Positions 21,885-32,224 of a stretch of 64,000 nucleotides of DNA are shown piece by piece. Below the pieces are notes generated by a model. That model was given only the letters and a program-made list of their open reading frames with translations. It did no database searches and was not told the origin of the DNA. Where the stretch lies: assembly GCA_025024175.1 (NCBI GenBank), contig QCXZ01000041.1, forward strand, positions 4,335,786 through 4,399,785, read 5' to 3'. Each line of letters starts with the position of its first letter. Within the stretch, counting starts at the first letter, position 1. Both the position numbers and the translations under genes were made by a program. The DNA comes from Rhyzopertha dominica. Lineage: Eukaryota; Arthropoda; Insecta; Coleoptera; Bostrichidae.

Positions 21885-22908
21885 AGCTAGGACTTATTTT
21901 ACAAGGATTTTCAACCAGATTAAGATTTATTGTAAACTTTCTTTAAACAGCAATAAAGAGCGCCAAAAAACCAGAGGCGCGTTTTAAAGTTATTTCCAAA
22001 ATAATACATACAAGACAGAAAATAAAAATGGGAATTTTCTTCTTGAATTCTAAAGTTAAACTAAACTGGGGTATAACCTTTTCGAAACTGGATTTGTTGG
22101 CTTTTATTTCAGAGAAATTGTGGTAAAAACCTGAAGTTCATAGCTTTTCTAGTTTTGAAGTTATTGGCAAAATAGTATAAATACACATAACCCAACAATT
22201 TGTCCAATAATGGTTCATATTATTTGAATATTATAATATATGATATTATTTTTTATTCAAGGATAAAAGTATTTAATATATAATATAATATCCTTTTTCT
22301 GATGTTATTTTCACGGTCATGTTCTGTGACAATCGATACAAATGTCAATGCATCAATGGTATTCATTGTGTTTTGGTAATTGTTGACTGTTGCTTGTGAA
22401 AAAAAAATATTAATCTGTTTAAAGACATTAACAACTGTATGAGTAATTAGAAGTGCAAATTAAAGTGAACTACGATTGAATAAATTAGTTGCTTGGTTAT
22501 GAGGGGTGTGTATACTACTTTGCTGATTACGTCAAAACGAGGAAGGCTATCAACTCCGTGTTTTCACCACAGTTTTTGATAAACAATAGCCTACAAAACA
22601 AAGCTAGAAATTATATATCTTCATATTTATTTTTTCCGGAAACAGAAGCGAAGGGAAAAGCCACCAAACTCAGGTTTTTACCAAAGTTTTTCTTAAATAA
22701 TAACCTCCAAAACATGAAAAAAGTACGTCGTCCTATATAGTTTTTCTGCAGAAATCAAGGAGAAAATTCTTCCGAAACTAAAAATAATGCTTCCTATTAA
22801 ATAGCAAATTCAGCCTCAGCTGAATGCTGCTGTCTTAATGTGTAAATTATTGATATTGCTATGTAATGGTTTAGTGACAACTAACACAAATATTTTATAT
22901 GCGCTCCA
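21885..22908. other. Unassigned AT-rich DNA with short degenerate repeats
   Basis: A ~45-bp motif with the core CTCAGGTTTTTACCAAAGTTTTTC...AATAACCTCCAAAAC occurs at 22664-22715, in weaker form 115 bp earlier (22551-22600), and inverted at about 22089-22137. A highly AT-rich stretch with ATTATAATATAT runs lies at 22215-22300. No gene is recognised. Confidence 0.4.
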
Positions 22909-23116
22909 TGTTGAAGTAACTGTCATGTAGATGGTATTACTTTGAAGTGATTTATATTTCCAAACTTGCTTTATAAGTTAGAACAAAACTTTAGGAATAT
23001 GTGACATTTTATTTTTTAAGTTAAGTGAAAAAAAAAATTATATTGACAACAACAACCATGATAAATTAAATTGACAAAATACTTGAATGTGAACATATAT
23101 ATTGGTAACTTCAACA
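22909..23116 (-). repeat. Copia 3' LTR
   Basis: Downstream LTR relative to the minus-strand gene, 208 bp, TG...CA ends with the 8-bp inverted repeat TGTTGAAG/CTTCAACA. It contains the polyprotein's last codons and stop (23111-23116). Confidence 0.97.
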
Positions 23117-26100
23117 CCTTCCTCCATTCAATGTATTTGTCAGTCCCATAAAATTTCTTAACATCTGGAATCTTGGTCTGAATAATGGCTTTGTCATCAA
23201 ATCTGCGACTTGATTTTTAGTATTAACTTTCTTAATACTAATTTCATTGTCATTAACCAACTCTCGGATAAAGAAATGGCGAATTCTTATGTGTTTCGTG
23301 CGTCTGTGTAATTCAGGGTTTTGGGCTAACTTGATAGCGGCTTCATTGTCAACCATAATAATAGGAATATCTTCTAGTTGAATAATTTGTTCGAATAATC
23401 TCTTTAACCAAACAAGTTCCCTTGCACCTTCACTAGCTGCAACAATTTCTGCTTCTGTGGTTGAGATAGCAACAGAAGACTGTCTTTGACTTCTCCATGA
23501 TATGATTCCACCACCATATAAACATGCTACGCCTGAAGTTGAACGCCCAGTTTCTTCATCTCCACCATGGTCCTCATCTGTAAAGCATTCTAAATAACCT
23601 CTGTTGAGGTTTGGTTTATAAAATATACCAAAATCAATGGTGCCTTTAATGTATCTTAATATTCTCTTGATTTTTACATAATCCTTGTTACTAGGATTAT
23701 CAAGTTTTCTTGAAACAACACTCACTGAGTAGGCTAAGTCTGGACGAGTACCAGACATCAAATACATTAATGCTCCAACAATTTCTCTGTAATTGAATCT
23801 TGCATCTTCAATTACTTGCTCTTCTTCAGTTTCTTTGGTGTCTTTGATAATGGGTGTTGAAACAGGTTTGCAGTCACTCATATCAACCTTCGCAAGCAGT
23901 TTCTTTGCATAGGCTAACTGGCTAACTTTAACAACTCCATTCAAATCTGTTTGGATCTCCAACCCAAGAAAATAAGTAGCTGGTTTCACAGTTATCTTGA
24001 ACTCCTTTCGCAGACACTCTAAAAACTCTATTTTCATGTTTTCATTGTTGGAAGCTAATAGACCATCGTCTACATACAATGATAAAACTAGCATGCCATC
24101 TTTTTGTTTCTTTAAGAAAACACATGGATCAGCGTCACTTGATTTGAAGTTATTTCTTTGAAGTACATTAACTATTCTTTCATTCCAACAGCGAGGAGCC
24201 TGCTTCAAACCATATATACTCTTTTTCAGAAGACAAACTTTGTTTGTTTTGTCTTCAAATCCTTCTGGTTGTCTCATGTAGATCTCTTCTTCAAGTGTTC
24301 CATACAAAAATGCAGTAGACACATCAAATTGAGTAAGTGTCATTCTTTCACTAGCAGCAATACTTATAACCGCTCTTACTGAAGCTAATTTTGCAACTGG
24401 ACTAAAAGTTTGATCATAGTCTTCGCCCATTCTTTGCGAAAAACCTTTGACGACTAATCTGGCCTTATATTTTTGAATTGAACCATCTGGATTAGTTTTT
24501 ATCTTATAAACCCACTTGCAAGGAATTGCTTTTCTTCCTGGTGGCAATTTTTCAAGAACCCATGTTCCGTTTTCTTTGTGCGATTGCATTTCATTTTTCA
24601 TTGCTGCAATCCATTCCTCTTTGTCACCACTTTGTATGGCTTCCTTATAAGTAGTTGGTTCTTTCAATTCAAGAATATTTACAGCAACCTCCATCGCAAA
24701 ATCTTCAAACCTAGCTGGTTTTCTTAAAATTGCTCTATCTCGTAATGTTATTCCAGTATCTTGTTTATTTTCTGGACTATAGAAATCTGAATCAATGCTT
24801 TCTGCATCCTCATCAGCATTTTCTTCTTGCATTTGTTCTACTTCTTGACTTTTTGTAGAATCCAAGTTTTCTTTGTTATCTACATTATTCTCCGGAGTCA
24901 TAGATAAACTTTTGGTAAAATTTTCATCTACAACTACCTCAGGTACTGAAAATGGTTTTTCATTAAAGATCACGTCTCTAGATCTAATTACATCCCTTCT
25001 GTCTTGACACCATATACGATAACCGTCATCTCCATCATATCCAACCAATATGCCCTTTATAGCTTTTTTATCAAGCTTCCTTCTATTTTGCTTTGGAACG
25101 TGAGGATAACATGTACTACCAATAACTCTCATATGTGTCAATTTGGGTTTCTTCCCATACCATACTTCATAAGGACATTTATCGCTTACACCTGAAATGC
25201 TTGACCTATTCAAGATGTATGCAGCTGTATTAATCATTTCAGCCCATAGACTCTGTGGCAATCCATCTCTTGCATGCATTATCGCTCTAGCAGTTTCCAC
25301 AATAGTTCTATTGTCTCGTTCTGCACAACCATTCTGTTGAGGCGAATAAGGCATTGTGAGTCGATGACGAATACCATACTGGTTTAGAGTTTTCTTGACT
25401 TGTTGGCTAAGGAATTCTCCTCCATTGTCAGTCAAAAGCTCTTTAACTGTATGTCCATCTACTTGAATCTCGGCCAAAACTGTTTTTAAATGCTTTTCTA
25501 CTTCTGATTTTTCCTTCATGAAGTAAACATATCGAAATCTACTAAAATCATCTTTGAAAAGAACATAGTATTGATATCCTCTCTGAGATTTCTCAAAAGG
25601 TCCACATACGTCGGAATGTAACAGCTCTCCTGGTACTTTAGCTCTTTCTCGTGTACCAAATTTCAAGACATGCGCCTTTCCGTAAACACACCCTTCGCAT
25701 AATTCACTATCAAGTGGTACTTCAATATTAAGTTCTTTCTTCAAAATCTTCTTAATATGTCTCTTGTTTTGATGACCCAATCTTTCGTGATATAATTGTA
25801 ACAAATTTATATTTTCCATATGGTTTACCTCAGGTTTGTTATCAGATAAAACATTTTTAAGGGATAATATGAAAAGACCACCATGCCTACTTCGATTTCC
25901 CACTAAAACTATCTGTCCTTCTACTTGCAGGTAACATACTTCAGTATATGAAATAAACTTGCTACTTGAATGTCGATCTTGGGCCGATAAGACAGAGAAC
26001 AAATTCTTATTAATTTTAGGAACGTACCATACATCAATTAAGTCTAATTCATAGGTTTTCCCATCAACAACTGATTTTACCGTTACGATTCCTTTTCCTA

Positions 26101-27103
26101 AAGCTCGAATTACATCACCATTAGCTGTCGTCACTGCATGCTCGTCATGAAATGCTTCGTAGGTTTTAAATAAATCTTTTCTATTGCAAATATGGTTAGT
26201 TGCACCATTATCTACGTACCAATTATCTTCATCGACTGTAGCCAGCAGAACTGATGATGAGATCGCCAAAAGTGAAACATTATTCGACTTGGAACTGGAC
26301 TTTTCCGGTTTATTATCAGCTTTCCATTTAAAACACTGTTTCATTTTATGACCGGGTTTCTTACAATAATTACAAACTAACTTCTTTTTTCTATTTGTAC
26401 ATTTATCAAATTTATTTTCATTTACTGCAAGAATTTCCTGATGACATTCTTTCTTTTCTAATAAAGCTTTTTCAAAAGCACACAATTGACTAGTCAAATT
26501 ATCTATGGTTCTTTCTGATTTTACCATCAACGACCAACTTGACTTAAAAGAAAAATATTCATCCGGTAAAGTTCCCAGTATCTTACAGATTAAAAGCAAA
26601 TCTGGTAAATCGCAATTACATTTTTTACCAGTAGCAACTTTATCTTTGGACATCTCAATCTGCAACTCACTCCACAAGTTTTTCAGCTTTGAAATGTGTG
26701 TCGCCATATCACTAAAATCTTCATTTTTGTAACGGAAAAACTCCATACACAAATCATAAGTCTTCTCCTCACTTGCTCCGTCGTACAATCTATGAAGCTC
26801 TAGCCACATTTCTCTCGCAGTAGTAAATCTCATTACTCTTTGTAAAGTATCTTGCGACATATTTAAAGTAAGCAACAGTAACACATTGCTATCTATCTGA
26901 GTAAAGGTAGCTAAATTTTTATCGTATATATCTTTCTGTTCTTTTGTGCTTCCAGTAGGTAATGGCGAAGGACATTTTAATTTGCCTTCAAGCAACGCAC
27001 TTCCTCCCTGGACACAACGCAGAAGGATGTTAAACTTGAATTTCCATGTAGACCAGTTTGACTTGCCTTCCAAAAGACCAATCTGGATCTTACTAGCGTC
27101 CAT
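23111..27103 (-). CDS. Copia Gag-Pol polyprotein (1330 aa)
   Basis: One uninterrupted frame in copia domain order (integrase before reverse transcriptase). Residues 1-215 are a UBN2-like Gag (GLLEGKSNWSTWKFKFN). A CCHC zinc knuckle, CNYCKKPGHKMKQC, is at about 244-257. Protease has WYVDNGATNHIC near 295. The pre-integrase block has LYHERLGHQN, and integrase shows FKDDFSRF, LTDNGGEF and PYSPQQNGCAERDN. Reverse transcriptase has QFDVSTAFLYGTLEEEIYM, KSIYGLKQAPRCWN and the catalytic LYVDDGLL. RNase H has STTEAEIVAASEGARELVWL, and DLMTKPL lies near the C terminus. I chose the Met at 27103, where Gag similarity begins; the same frame extends to an ATG at 27172. The stop codon lies inside the 3' LTR, so the final residue is LTR-encoded. 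All catalytic motifs look intact. Confidence 0.95.
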   Translation of the reverse strand: MDASKIQIGLLEGKSNWSTWKFKFNILLRCVQGGSALLEGKLKCPSPLPTGSTKEQKDIYDKNLATFTQIDSNVLLLLTLNMSQDTLQRVMRFTTAREMWLELHRLYDGASEEKTYDLCMEFFRYKNEDFSDMATHISKLKNLWSELQIEMSKDKVATGKKCNCDLPDLLLICKILGTLPDEYFSFKSSWSLMVKSERTIDNLTSQLCAFEKALLEKKECHQEILAVNENKFDKCTNRKKKLVCNYCKKPGHKMKQCFKWKADNKPEKSSSKSNNVSLLAISSSVLLATVDEDNWYVDNGATNHICNRKDLFKTYEAFHDEHAVTTANGDVIRALGKGIVTVKSVVDGKTYELDLIDVWYVPKINKNLFSVLSAQDRHSSSKFISYTEVCYLQVEGQIVLVGNRSRHGGLFILSLKNVLSDNKPEVNHMENINLLQLYHERLGHQNKRHIKKILKKELNIEVPLDSELCEGCVYGKAHVLKFGTRERAKVPGELLHSDVCGPFEKSQRGYQYYVLFKDDFSRFRYVYFMKEKSEVEKHLKTVLAEIQVDGHTVKELLTDNGGEFLSQQVKKTLNQYGIRHRLTMPYSPQQNGCAERDNRTIVETARAIMHARDGLPQSLWAEMINTAAYILNRSSISGVSDKCPYEVWYGKKPKLTHMRVIGSTCYPHVPKQNRRKLDKKAIKGILVGYDGDDGYRIWCQDRRDVIRSRDVIFNEKPFSVPEVVVDENFTKSLSMTPENNVDNKENLDSTKSQEVEQMQEENADEDAESIDSDFYSPENKQDTGITLRDRAILRKPARFEDFAMEVAVNILELKEPTTYKEAIQSGDKEEWIAAMKNEMQSHKENGTWVLEKLPPGRKAIPCKWVYKIKTNPDGSIQKYKARLVVKGFSQRMGEDYDQTFSPVAKLASVRAVISIAASERMTLTQFDVSTAFLYGTLEEEIYMRQPEGFEDKTNKVCLLKKSIYGLKQAPRCWNERIVNVLQRNNFKSSDADPCVFLKKQKDGMLVLSLYVDDGLLASNNENMKIEFLECLRKEFKITVKPATYFLGLEIQTDLNGVVKVSQLAYAKKLLAKVDMSDCKPVSTPIIKDTKETEEEQVIEDARFNYREIVGALMYLMSGTRPDLAYSVSVVSRKLDNPSNKDYVKIKRILRYIKGTIDFGIFYKPNLNRGYLECFTDEDHGGDEETGRSTSGVACLYGGGIISWRSQRQSSVAISTTEAEIVAASEGARELVWLKRLFEQIIQLEDIPIIMVDNEAAIKLAQNPELHRRTKHIRIRHFFIRELVNDNEISIKKVNTKNQVADLMTKPLFRPRFQMLRNFMGLTNTLNGGRC
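23117..23126 (-). promoter_or_regulatory. Copia polypurine tract
   Basis: The minus strand reads GGAGGAAGG directly against the 3' LTR, the expected plus-strand primer site of a retrotransposon. It also codes for the penultimate residues NGGR. Confidence 0.85.
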
Positions 27104-27208
27104 TTTACTCAATAGCTTCTTAAATAGTCGTATATAAAGCAACTTGAAAATTAGAACTCTTTTGACAAGCAATCACAAAATTCTTCAAAGGAACCACGAA
27201 CCACGGAC

Positions 27209-27219
27209 CTCTGCTACCA
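27209..27219 (-). promoter_or_regulatory. Copia primer-binding site, tRNA-iMet
   Basis: Immediately after the 5' LTR the minus strand reads TGGTAGCAGAG, complementary to the 3' end of insect initiator tRNA-Met (CUCUGCUACCA) over 11 nt with no spacer. Many copia relatives instead pair with an internal part of this tRNA. Confidence 0.85.
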
Positions 27220-27427
27220 TGTTGAAGTAACAGTCATGTAGATGGTATTACTTTGAAGTGATTTATATTTCCAAACTTGCTTTATAAGTTAGAACAAAAC
27301 TTTAGGAATATGTGACATTTTATTTTTTAAGTTAAGTGAAAAAAAAAATTATATTGACAACAACAACCATGATAAATTAAATTGACAAAATACTTGAATG
27401 TGAACATATATATTGGTAACTTCAACA
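27220..27427 (-). repeat. Copia 5' LTR
   Basis: Upstream LTR and presumed promoter of the element, 208 bp, identical to the other LTR except at one base. LTRs of this length are short for the family. Confidence 0.97.
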
Positions 27428-27728
27428 CTCCACAGTAGACAGTTCCTCAAAATTGACCAAGACGTTTATTAAGATCGATTGGTTCCAGAAATAAGGGCTT
27501 AATGCATATTAAGCGGACAATTATATTAGGTGTGTCACAAAAAGGCTCTTGAGCGGTCATAATCAAGTTCGATTTTACCTAAGAGTTGCATCACAGCTTA
27601 CCAGTCCATTTTCTAAATAAATTGGATTTAATGAACATTTCGAACCTCTTGGTTTAGTCTAAAGCATGGAGAAAAATTGTTAGTAACTTGTGTCTTAATT
27701 TTGTAAACAGAATATTTTTTCTTTTCAG

Positions 27729-27829
27729 AAGGCGTAATCCACGTCTACACAAGAACAAGTGCTGGACATCATCAGTCTGTTAAGACATTAATTGTGGCGT
27801 TACTTTACAAAAGGAAAAGGAGCACGAAG
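27729..27829 (+). other. Exon-like segment of 101 bp
   Basis: The segment lies between a strong acceptor (TTTTTTCTTTTCAG) and a consensus donor (AAG|GTAAGT). One frame is open throughout (GVIHVYTRTSAGHHQSVKTL...), but I do not recognise the peptide and find no partner exon nearby. It could be an exon or 5' UTR of a gene with large introns running through this desert, or chance. The rest of 27433-27881 holds nothing recognisable. Confidence 0.3.
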
Positions 27830-27881
27830 GTAAGTATTTAGAATTATATTAAGCTAGTTTCTAAAAAAGAACATTTGTAAT

Positions 27882-29085
27882 AATAATAATAATAGGTCTT
27901 TATTGAGTAATCATATACACAGGCGAAGTCTAGCATAACTATTCTACTTAACCTGTGTACAGAAATGAGTAAACTTAAAGGTAAGATAACAGAAAAAAAA
28001 GAGAACCTATCAATGATAAACGTAAAAACTATTGCAGCTCAACAAGTATATTCTTGATAGCCTTACGGAAGCTGCTGATATTGAAACGCACTAAGTCCTT
28101 ACAAAAGCGGTTATGTAATGTTACAGCGTTATACCTAAATGACCTGGAAAATAATGACGTACAATATTTAGGCATATCGAGTGACGAGGAGGTGAAGCGC
28201 AACCCAAGCTGGTGAACACTACTTCTAAATTTCAATTTTTCTCTTAGATACGACGGAAAATCTGTAAGCAGTACTCTATGCACCAGAGAAAGCAACTGTA
28301 AGCGGTAGACATTAGACATTTTCAGCCATTTAAGTTCATTGATCTTGGCAGAAACATGATCAAACTTTCTTAGACTGTATATAAAGCGACAACAACTGTT
28401 CTGGATCCTCTGAATCTGATTTTGTGTTCTTGAGTTTAAACATGGAAAGAAAATTACTAGACCATAGTTAAGCAATGACAGGACTAAGGTTTCTGTAAGC
28501 TTCTTGCGAGTTTTAAAGTTTATTATATCCATGCTACTGTATAGCAGTTTGAGAACAAAATAACATTTTCTAATGAGTAAAGAGACGTGGGTGTCAAAGC
28601 GGAGGTCTTCGTCGAAGATTAAACCAAGGTTCTTAACTTCAGAACATATATTGATGGATACACCTTCAATAGCTATACTCATTTGTGATTTAACCAACTG
28701 AGATATTACACCAGGCGCAAAGCATATGACCTTACATTTATCAGCATTTAGTTTAAGATTGTGGTCTATGCTGTATTTAGTGATGGAGTAGAGATTGCAA
28801 TTAATCTGCTCGCATGCGGTAGTTGTGTCGCACATCTTAAAGGATAGGTACAGTTGGGTGTCATCAGCATATCCTAGAATATTAGAAAATTTAACACGGC
28901 TAAATATATCGGAAGTATAGATTAAATATAGAAGGGGTTCCAGTACTGACCCTTGGGGCACACCACTAGTAACTGGCACTTTATCCGAAAGAAGGCCATT
29001 AACTCGAACTACTTGGAAGCGGTCTTTGAAGTAAGACACGAAAAATCTACATGCGATTGCAACATTCGATTCGAACAAAATTCAT
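27882..29085 (-). mobile_element. 5'-truncated non-LTR retrotransposon, (TAT)n-tailed family, copy B
   Basis: The minus-strand 3' end reads GCTAGACTTCGCCTGTG...CAATAAAGACCTATTATTATTATT, matching copy A at 9607-9653, with the trinucleotide tail at 27882-27896. The 5' end is lost near 29085, inside the reverse transcriptase. The retained frame is open, so this copy is younger than copy A. Confidence 0.88.
28029..29078 (-). pseudogene. Reverse transcriptase C-terminal part (copy B)
   Basis: A 349-codon open frame covers the palm and thumb of a jockey-supergroup reverse transcriptase. Motifs: VTSGVPQGSVLEPLLYLIYT, catalytic GYADDTQLY, NLKLNADKCKVICF, KNLGLIFDEDLRFDTHV, and thumb-like IQRIQNSCCRFIYSL. 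LGP has become LEP. There is no N-terminal RT region, no endonuclease and no native start, so it is a truncated gene despite being open. Confidence 0.88.
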
Positions 29086-29503
29086 TATTTGTATTCCAAC
29101 TGACCCTCGCCAAGTTCGAAGCGAAACATCTGCGGTATTATCTGAACCCCGTGGGAAGCAAAAATAAGGTTTTGGCGAACTCTGAAAACTTTCGAACTAT
29201 GTAGCAAGTATCCTTGCGATGCTCGCAGAATACAGGCTCAACTTGGGAAAGATCAATTAACTGGAAGAGATACTAACAGACGACAGTGCTTAATCCATCC
29301 GGGAATAGCTAATCCTTGGTGGAACGAAACTTTTCAGCGAACTTCACCGCTGCTACGTCTTGCTGAATTATTTTTCAGNCAATGGAAGGCCCCAAGTTAT
29401 ACACACTGATATCTGGGCAATGTAAATGTTTTTTTCGCTTTTAGAATAGTACTCGAAATAGTGTCTTTGTCGCTCCTTACCTTATGGTATTACGACATAT
29501 TTT
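29086..29503. other. Unassigned DNA
   Basis: No gene or repeat recognised; one N at 29379. Confidence 0.35.
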
Positions 29504-29507
29504 TTAA

Positions 29508-30400
29508 GAGGGGCGTTTACCTAGAGCGAATCGGGTCATTTTAAGTACCTACCGTTTTACATTTTACCGAGTTATTCGAAACTTTTTCGAAGTGAAATTT
29601 CGACGGGGCAATGACAAAAGATGTAGCTACAACGTAGAGGTCGAGTTTTTTCTGAACTTGGTACGGTAATGTAAATATTTGTTGTTATATTTTGCTTAAA
29701 AATGCGTATTTTTTGGCGAGCTATTTCTCTAAAACTAAGGCACATAAACGAAAAATTCGAACTCCACGTTGTAGCTACATATTTCTTTGTACACTACCAA
29801 AAACATGAGCACGATAAATGAATAAAAACATTCAAAAATCTAAAACCGCAAACCCTTTCGCACGAGTCCGTCACGAGAGCGGAATGCGAATGCCCATCCC
29901 CACCAGGTCCGTCGCGTGGTATCCGGTGAACAGTGAGGCTAAGATACAATCCTGTCGAGAATGATCGAGCGGTATACGATCTATTCCGATATGACTGGAT
30001 TTCTAAGATTGTATGTCTAATTAGTAATTACACGGGACAAGTTTAATGTTAAAAGCTCTTTCACATTAATTTATTATTATAAATGTTCCTCCAGAAATCA
30101 TAGTCGACATGCAGTTAGAATGAAATGTTATATAGTTCATATTTACAGAAATAAATGGGTTATTTCATATTTTGAATAACCTGGTATAATATCATAGTAA
30201 GTTACTAATATCATGGTTACTTTTTTATGCACACACTACAGTCAGCAATTTTCCGAATATTAGTTTAGCCCGTCTGTTGCTCGTACGATCTTTGCGTGAT
30301 GTCAACCTATCGGCTACCCTCTTACGTCCCATGTCCCGCTGGTTATTACCAGGGTTGCATAGTTTACATTTCTGCCCGATCGCTCAAGTAAATGCCCCTC
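29508..30400. mobile_element. TTAA-flanked MITE (893 bp)
   Basis: TTAA at 29504-29507 and 30401-30404 flanks inverted ends GAGGGGCGTTTACCTAGAGC and GAGGGGCATTTACTTGAGC (right end read inward); similarity continues as CGAATCGGGTCA versus GATCGGGCAGA. A TTAA duplication is the mark of piggyBac and Kolobok transposons. No transposase frame is present, so it is non-autonomous. Confidence 0.72.
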
Positions 30401-30404
30401 TTAA

Positions 30405-32220
30405 TGCGGAACACCGACTTTTAGGCGGTAACACGGCCATTTAAAAAGGATGGATTCAATTGAGAAGCAAGTATTGTAAACGAAGCGTGGATTATTGTTG
30501 ATACGTTCCTTTGAGTTTTCATGTAATTACAGTCAACTATCAAAATCCTCTCTAGTTATAATTTCTGCATCAAATGAAATTCCTAAACGATGATACTTAT
30601 GTTTGTGGAGAATCCCGATAACTTGATAACGTGCTTGCTTTAGAAACGTGTGATATCTTTTGAACAGGTTGCGTATTTTCCACGAAAGTAGCATGACTTA
30701 AAACAGCAACGGCGGTATTTGCAGCAGTACCAACTTATACGAATTTAAATTTCTAATTCTGAACATTTTCTGAAAATTCAAACTTGCTTAGCAATGGAAA
30801 TAATTCAGGAAGATAAACTAGTATATATGTAAGTGCATTTGCTTATAGGGCTCTTCAAATTTTTTAAGTGCTGGTTTTAATAGTTTATAATATTAGAAAA
30901 TCTGGACTACATACCCATCGCTGTACACAAAACCCAAAATTGTGAATAACATTTAAATAAATTAAGTGAAAAGAGAGGGTAGAAAACGATACCATGTGAT
31001 GATTTTTCCGTTTCGTTTCACAACTAATGTGAGTACAACTGGCAAAAATTAAAATTTCATGAACAGGGCCATTGTTAAATAAATTACATGCAGGGAGAAC
31101 ATGCACGACTCATATACAGTCGCTTCAGTCTGATTCACCGCGCCGATATCATTAAAGCTACTGGTTAATAGATACCCATAAATAAATAAGGCCTTAATCA
31201 AGCATTCAATAAATTAAATCTTATCGAAGTACACTAGATATGGAAGCTTTCCCAAAACAAGCAGTAAATGCTAAACAGTCATAAAGATAGTCTGTTCATT
31301 TGTATAACTTTCATAAAGCATTTGAGTCTAAAATTTGTAAATGTTGTACATGTGACCAGTCTTGATCTGCGGCTCCAGCCGCTGTTATTTAAATCGGTAT
31401 TATATAGGCATTATAGTCAAATACGAACAACAGCATACGTGTACTGCAGATAAAGATATTAAAAATGGACAAATGACACAAACTAAACTTTGTATTTTCT
31501 ATAAGCTGAATGAGCCCATAAGCTCTTTTAGAAGTATTTTTCGTGCAATCCTGGAAACGATTTCTTTTTGTAGCTTTTAACTGTAGTGGTGTTGTAACTT
31601 TACCATATATCTTTTAATAGGACCTTGTGCATTTCTAATAGATATAAATATGTTTTTATGTGCGAAAATTATAGAAAGGCTAGTTTTTAATTAATATGCA
31701 GTGATTATTTATACTTGTAGACAAACGAACAGCTAAATACTGCCAGGAATGACACTATTTGTAGCAATAGACAGGCAATTAAAAGAATCTACTTGTTTCT
31801 AAGCTGCTTAGTTAATTATATTTTGTTGAAATTGGTTTTAAAATAATATATAAATAATTTTGATCACTTTTTCTTTTTCAAACCTCTTTCAATTAAATAC
31901 GAAAAGAAGTTCACTTACTTTATAATGAACTTGCAAGCTTTCCTATACAATTTAATTAATAATATTTTCCCTAAAATGAGATTATTTTCAACTTCTGGAC
32001 TACATATTTAATTTGTTTAAGCTAAACTTGCCTGTAATTTAATACATTTGTCTAAAAATACATTTTCGAACAAAAAGCAGTTGGACGCAAGGAATAAGAA
32101 ATAAAAAAAAAACCTTAAGCAGATATTTAAAAGAAGCAATGTGAAGCAGGGTTGCCCGAGACTGTAGATAAAGGTCATAACCACCAGTCAAAAATGTAAG
32201 ATACATTTTATGTAAAAAAT
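30405..32220. other. Unassigned DNA
   Basis: AT-rich, with only short frames and no recognisable gene, repeat or RNA. Confidence 0.35.
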
Positions 32221-32224
32221 TTCT

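Larger units (their letters stand above)
22909..27427 (-). mobile_element. Young, apparently complete Ty1/copia retrotransposon (4519 bp)
   Basis: Two 208-bp LTRs (22909-23116 and 27220-27427), each TGTTGAAG...CTTCAACA, differ at one base (T versus A at the 13th position). A perfect CTCCA target duplication flanks the element (22904-22908 and 27428-27432). The single long frame on the minus strand encodes Gag, protease, integrase, reverse transcriptase and RNase H in copia order. Primer site and polypurine tract abut the LTRs. About 0.5 percent LTR difference indicates a very recent insertion. No env-like frame is present. Confidence 0.97.
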
